Positions 60,724-64,000 of a stretch of 64,000 nt of DNA are shown here, piece by piece. A program made the translations under genes and the position numbers. Location of the stretch: the NCBI GenBank assembly GCA_016197365.1, contig JACPVS010000021.1, forward strand, positions 62,001 to 126,000, written 5' to 3'. Each line of letters starts with the position of its first letter. Position 1 is the first letter of the stretch. This stretch comes from Mycolicibacterium cosmeticum (lineage in GTDB: Bacteria > Actinomycetota > Actinomycetes > Mycobacteriales > Mycobacteriaceae). The notes under the pieces were generated by a model that saw only the letters and a list, made by a program, of their open reading frames with translations, had not been told where the DNA came from and searched no databases.

Positions 60724-61962
60724 TTACAGTGGCACACCCAGCAGTGCATCGGCGGTTGCGGCCACCAGGCGCGGGGCGTCGGGGTCGGCGCCGCCGTAGG
60801 TCAGCGCATCCGTTACCCAACCATCAAGTGCTGCAAGGGCTTTCGGGGTATCAAGGTCATCGGCCAGGTAGTGGCGCACCCGGTTCAGGACGTCGGTCGC
60901 GTCCGGGCCGGCGGGCAGAGCCGCCGCCTCTCGCCAGCGCGCCAGCCGTCCGAGTGCCTCGTCCAGGATCTCGTTGCTCCAGAATCGGTCCGCGCGGTAG
61001 TGCCCCGCGAACAACCCCAGCCGCACCGCGGCCGGGTCGACACCGTCGGCGCGCAGCCTCGACACCAGAACCAGGTTGCCCCGGCTCTTGCTCATCTTGT
61101 GGCCGTCCCAGCCGATCATCCCGGAGTGCACGTAGTGCCGAGCGAATCTTCGCTCCCCCGTGAGGGATTCGGCGTGAGCGGCGGAGAATTCGTGATGCGG
61201 GAAGATCAGATCCGACCCGCCGCCCTGGACGTCGAACCCACTGCCGATGCGATTCAGTGCGATGGCCGCGCATTCGATGTGCCAGCCCGGTCGGCCGGGC
61301 CCGAACGAGGCAGGCCAGCTGGGCTCGTCGGGACGCTGCGCACGCCACAGCAGCGCATCCAGCGGATCGGTCTTGCCCGCCCGGCCCGGATCGCCGCCGC
61401 GTTCGGTGAAGAACCGCAACATGGTGTCGCGGTCATAGCCGGATTCGTAGCCGAACTGCTCAGTGGCGTCGACGCGAAAGTAGATGTCGCGGTACTGCGG
61501 GTCGTCGACGATGTACGCCGCCCCCGACGCCAGCAGTTTCTCCACCAGTTCGACGACCTCGCCGACGGTGTCGGTCGCTGCGACGTAATCCCGCGGCGGC
61601 AACACGCGCAGCGCGGTCATGTCCTCGCGGAACAGTTGTGTCTCACGATCACCGAGTTCACGCCACCCGATCCCGTCGCGGGCGGCCCGTTCGAAGAGCG
61701 GGTCGTCGACGTCGGTGATGTTTTGCACGTAGTGGACCCCGTGGCCGGCATCCAGCCAGAGCCGGTGGATGAGGTCGAAGGTCAGATAGGTGGCGGCGTG
61801 GCCGAGATGCGTGGCGTCGTACGGGGTGATCCCACAGACGTACATCGTTGCGGTCTGTCCCGGTGACACCGGGCGAACCTGCTCGTCGGCGGTGTCGTAG
61901 AGCCGCAGCGGCACACCCGAACCGGGCAACTTGGGAACGGTCGGCGCCGGCCACGACTGCAT
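60724..61962 (-). CDS. mshC: Cysteine:glucosaminyl-inositol ligase MshC
   Basis: A 412-residue class I tRNA-synthetase-like ligase that joins cysteine to GlcN-Ins in mycothiol synthesis. The zinc and HIGH-type site is MYVCGITPYDATHLGHAATYLTFDLIHR, with WHIECAAIAL and FPHHEFSAAHAESLTG, and the KMSKSRGNLV loop is intact. It is shorter than CysS and lacks the anticodon-binding domain, as expected of MshC. -10 TAGAGT (minus strand, 61970-61975) lies seven bases before the ATG. Confidence 0.95.
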   Translation of the reverse strand: MQSWPAPTVPKLPGSGVPLRLYDTADEQVRPVSPGQTATMYVCGITPYDATHLGHAATYLTFDLIHRLWLDAGHGVHYVQNITDVDDPLFERAARDGIGWRELGDRETQLFREDMTALRVLPPRDYVAATDTVGEVVELVEKLLASGAAYIVDDPQYRDIYFRVDATEQFGYESGYDRDTMLRFFTERGGDPGRAGKTDPLDALLWRAQRPDEPSWPASFGPGRPGWHIECAAIALNRIGSGFDVQGGGSDLIFPHHEFSAAHAESLTGERRFARHYVHSGMIGWDGHKMSKSRGNLVLVSRLRADGVDPAAVRLGLFAGHYRADRFWSNEILDEALGRLARWREAAALPAGPDATDVLNRVRHYLADDLDTPKALAALDGWVTDALTYGGADPDAPRLVAATADALLGVPL

Positions 61963-62073
61963 GGCGTCGACTCTAAGGTGTGCGGTCAGCGTGCTCTCCC
62001 GTCGGCCCCGTCGGTGAACCGACGTGTCTACTCCCCGTTACCGACAACATCGGCGGGCGTTCCATTCCCGAAG

Positions 62074-62844
62074 TCAGTTCGCGGATCTGATGGTGTCCAG
62101 CAGAATTCCGGCCACCTCGGATCGGCACATCAACAAGTCCGGCAGGTACGGGTCGCGGCGGTTGTACAGCAGCGGGTCCCCGGCCAGCCGTGTCGCGTGG
62201 AGCCCCGCGGCCTGCACGACCCCGGCGGGGGCGGCCGAGTCCCACTCCCACTGCCCGCCGGCGTGGATGTAGGCGTCGACATCACCGCGCACCACGGCCA
62301 TCGCCTTGGCGCCTGCCGAGCCGATCCGCACCAGTTCGATGTCGAGATGGTCGCGCAGCCACCACAGGACGGCGGGCGGCCGGTAGGCACTGGCGGTGAT
62401 CCGGATCGGCCCGTCTGCGCGCGGGGGCGGCGGTGTCACGGTGTCGGTGCGGTACACCTCGCCGACGGCGGGCAGCGCGACCGCCGCGTCGGTGATCGCG
62501 CCGTCGGCGGTTCCGTTGCGCTGCCACAGCGCGATGTGCACGGCCCAATCGGCGTGACCGGGCAGGGAGAACTCGCGGGTGCCGTCCACCGGGTCGACGA
62601 TCCAGACCCGGTCGGCATGCACCCTCGCCAGGTTGTCGGTGGCTTCCTCGGACAGGACGGCGTCCTCCGGACGCAGCTCCCGCAAGCGTTTGAGGATCAG
62701 CGTGTTCGCGCGCCGGTCGCCGGCGTCGCCGAGGTCGTAGGGATCGTAGAAACCGATTTCCTCACGTACCGCCAGCAGCAGGCGGCCGGCCTCGGCGGCG
62801 ACCGTGGCGGCCACCTCGGCGTCGGACTGCGCGGCAAGATTCAC
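62074..62844 (-). CDS. cysQ: 3'-phosphoadenosine 5'-phosphate phosphatase CysQ
   Basis: A 256-residue inositol monophosphatase-fold enzyme: AVLSEEATDNLARV, VWIVDPVDGTREF (metal-binding DPxDGT), and the C-terminal AYIHAGGQWEWDSAAPAGVVQAAG. It hydrolyses PAP/PAPS in sulfate assimilation and has activity on fructose-1,6-bisphosphate and inositol phosphates in M. tuberculosis (Rv2131c). The GTG at 62844 (MNLAAQSDAEVAATV) is chosen; an ATG at 62892 adds 16 unlike residues. It lies upstream of mshC, so both are thiol/sulfur related. Confidence 0.92.
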   Translation of the reverse strand: MNLAAQSDAEVAATVAAEAGRLLLAVREEIGFYDPYDLGDAGDRRANTLILKRLRELRPEDAVLSEEATDNLARVHADRVWIVDPVDGTREFSLPGHADWAVHIALWQRNGTADGAITDAAVALPAVGEVYRTDTVTPPPPRADGPIRITASAYRPPAVLWWLRDHLDIELVRIGSAGAKAMAVVRGDVDAYIHAGGQWEWDSAAPAGVVQAAGLHATRLAGDPLLYNRRDPYLPDLLMCRSEVAGILLDTIRSAN

Positions 62845-62924
62845 CGGCCTAGTATGTCGTGCTGGTGAAACCCGCCCCCACGGCGCGGTCATCGGCGAAG
62901 GTCTAGCCCGGCTCAGGAGGCATC

Positions 62925-63329
62925 ATGTCGGCACCGGAATCCACCCCGCTCGCGCCCTCGTGGCAGAAGCGATTCGCGTTCTACGACGCCTACGGGCTAC
63001 CGAACTCGACACCCGCGGCCAAAGCCGCCTACAAGGCACTGTCCTTCGGTGAGAAACTGGTGCTGACGTCCAACATCTGGGCGTTCCTGTTCGGCGCCAT
63101 CTACTTCTATGTCAAGGGGATGTGGCAGAAGGCCACCACCCTGCTCGGGGTCGGGATCGCCCTGGGCGTGTTGATCACGTTGTTGCCGGTGCCATCGGGC
63201 ATCGCGCAAGCGCTCGGTTTCGGCTTCGCCGGTGCGGTCATGGCCGGCGCCAATTACCAGTACTACCTGCACACCAGGGGCAGCGTGTCGTGGAACCCGT
63301 TCGAAGGCTACTTCGGAAAGCGTTCCTAG
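62925..63329 (+). CDS. DUF2628-type small membrane protein
   Basis: A 134-residue protein: a polar N-terminus (WQKRFAFYDAYGLPNSTPAAKAAYKAL) and three hydrophobic segments (LTSNIWAFLFGAIYFYVKGMW, TTLLGVGIALGVLITLLPV, ALGFGFAGAVMAGANYQYYLHTRG). The FAFYDAYG and W-x-F-L-F-G-x-I-Y-F pattern fits DUF2628. A GGAGG ribosome site lies five bases before the ATG. The function is unknown. The 3' end overlaps the convergent gene by four bases. Confidence 0.78.
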   Translation: MSAPESTPLAPSWQKRFAFYDAYGLPNSTPAAKAAYKALSFGEKLVLTSNIWAFLFGAIYFYVKGMWQKATTLLGVGIALGVLITLLPVPSGIAQALGFGFAGAVMAGANYQYYLHTRGSVSWNPFEGYFGKRS

Positions 63330-64000
63330 AACGCCGGCCACGGGATCGGCCGATGCCGATCCGGGGTGGGCATCACCGGATTGTTCAGTAGTGCAATGAC
63401 TCTCGCGTGCAGGGCGGCCACCTCGTCGCCGGTGATGTGCTCAGTCAGCTGCGCGCCGAGGTCGCCCCGCAGCTGCTCGCCCAACCGCGCGACGGCAGCC
63501 ACGGTGGCGTCGCCCACCGGCTTACCCGCCCAGCCCCACAGCACGGTGCGCAACTTGTCCTCGGTGTGCAGGCTGACACCGTGGTCCACGCCGTACACGC
63601 CGCCGTCGACGCCGGCCAGGATGTGCCCGCCCTTGCGGTCGGCGTTGTTGATCACGACGTCGAAAACCGCCATCCGGCGCAGCCGTTCGTCGTCGGCATG
63701 CACCAGGGTCACCTCGTCGCCGGCGTAGTCGTAGGCCTGCAGGATGGGGAGGTAGCCCGGCGGCAGGTGACCCGCGGGCACCAGGTCGACGAGATCCGGA
63801 CAGTCACTCTCCGGTGGTTCTTCCTCCCCGGATAACGCATCGCCGGGTTGATCCACCCACCGCTGCACCATCCCGGAGCCCGCCGGGCCCTCACGAACAA
63901 CGGTGTAGGGCACCACATTCCAGCCCAGAGCCGCCGACACCAGATAGGAGGCGAACTCCCGTCCTGCCAAGGTGCCGTCGGGGAAGTCCCACAGCGGGGC
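63326..64000 (-). CDS. SCO1664-family/PI-kinase-like protein, 3' part (Rv2133c-like)
   Basis: The C-terminal 224 residues of a protein that runs off the right edge; the frame continues through the window end (APLWDFPDGTLAGREFASYLVSAALGWNVVP). Motifs include VFDVVINNADRKGGHILAG (HxxDxxxxN-like catalytic loop), VYGVDHGVSLH (DxG-like) and LRTVLWGWAGKPV, resembling the phosphatidylinositol 3/4-kinase-like fold of the SCO1664 family. The N-terminus is outside the window. It is conserved near mshC in mycobacteria. Confidence 0.8.
   Translation of the reverse strand, partial: APLWDFPDGTLAGREFASYLVSAALGWNVVPYTVVREGPAGSGMVQRWVDQPGDALSGEEEPPESDCPDLVDLVPAGHLPPGYLPILQAYDYAGDEVTLVHADDERLRRMAVFDVVINNADRKGGHILAGVDGGVYGVDHGVSLHTEDKLRTVLWGWAGKPVGDATVAAVARLGEQLRGDLGAQLTEHITGDEVAALHARVIALLNNPVMPTPDRHRPIPWPAF

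Overview
This is high-GC actinobacterial chromosome, almost certainly a (fast-growing) Mycobacterium/Mycolicibacterium. The gene content and order match known mycobacterial blocks: the cobalamin genes around cobN-cobG-cobH-cobIJ/cobK-cobM-cobL, pepE, helY-tatC-tatA-pafC-pafB-pafA, pup-prcB-prcA, dop, mpa, lppK-trmI, hisG-hisE, metH, mshC and cysQ. No rRNA, tRNA, CRISPR array, intact insertion sequence or prophage was seen. Ortholog names and Rv numbers come from memory of M. tuberculosis, not from a search.

Layout: (1) 1-9.7 kb is a cobalamin synthesis region: the 5' end of cobN and a 35-residue peptide on the minus strand, a TauD-like dioxygenase, then cobG-cobH-cobIJ on plus and SDR-cobL-cobM-cobK on minus, with a phosphotransferase gene between. 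(2) 9.7-13.2 kb holds an F420-dependent biliverdin reductase homologue, pepE, a hot-dog-like protein and a 5'-3' exonuclease. (3) 13.2-21.7 kb is the DUF4333 protein, helY, tatC, tatA, pafC, pafB and pafA. (4) 21.8-22.4 kb is a scar: TetR and SDR remnants facing apart with their 5' halves gone. (5) 22.4-30.9 kb is a tightly coupled seven-gene operon coding for a four-TM sensor, a solute-binding lipoprotein, a coiled-coil protein, a PknG-like kinase, a PP2C phosphatase, a VWA protein and an FHA protein. It sits between prcA and pafA, inside the Pup-proteasome locus. (6) 31-34.3 kb is prcA, prcB, pup and dop. (7) 34.4-39.6 kb has two paralogous membrane proteins flanking a two-component system whose kinase and regulator genes converge, then an EamA transporter. 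(8) 39.7-49 kb: a LysR regulator, mpa, two small secreted proteins, trmI, a RecB-like nuclease, a thioesterase split into two frames, more gene remnants and a flavin disulfide reductase. (9) 49-64 kb: hisG-hisE, a GGDEF-EAL protein, a sugar transporter, metH with its HAD partner, a PAC2 protein, mshC, cysQ and two end genes.

How it fits together: the window can make cobalamin and use it, since MetH is B12-dependent. The 5' leader of metH folds as an S-adenosylhomocysteine riboswitch-like element with a clear ribosome-site switch. Pup, PafA, Dop, Mpa and the 20S core make up the complete Pup-proteasome system. PafB and PafC are the DNA-damage regulators. The seven-gene operon looks like an expanded version of the GlnX-GlnH-PknG amino-acid sensing route, with its own phosphatase, VWA scaffold and phosphothreonine reader; it is the best candidate for an under-described system. 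Many first genes have a TANNNT -10 box six to eight bases before the start codon, the mark of leaderless mRNAs common in mycobacteria.
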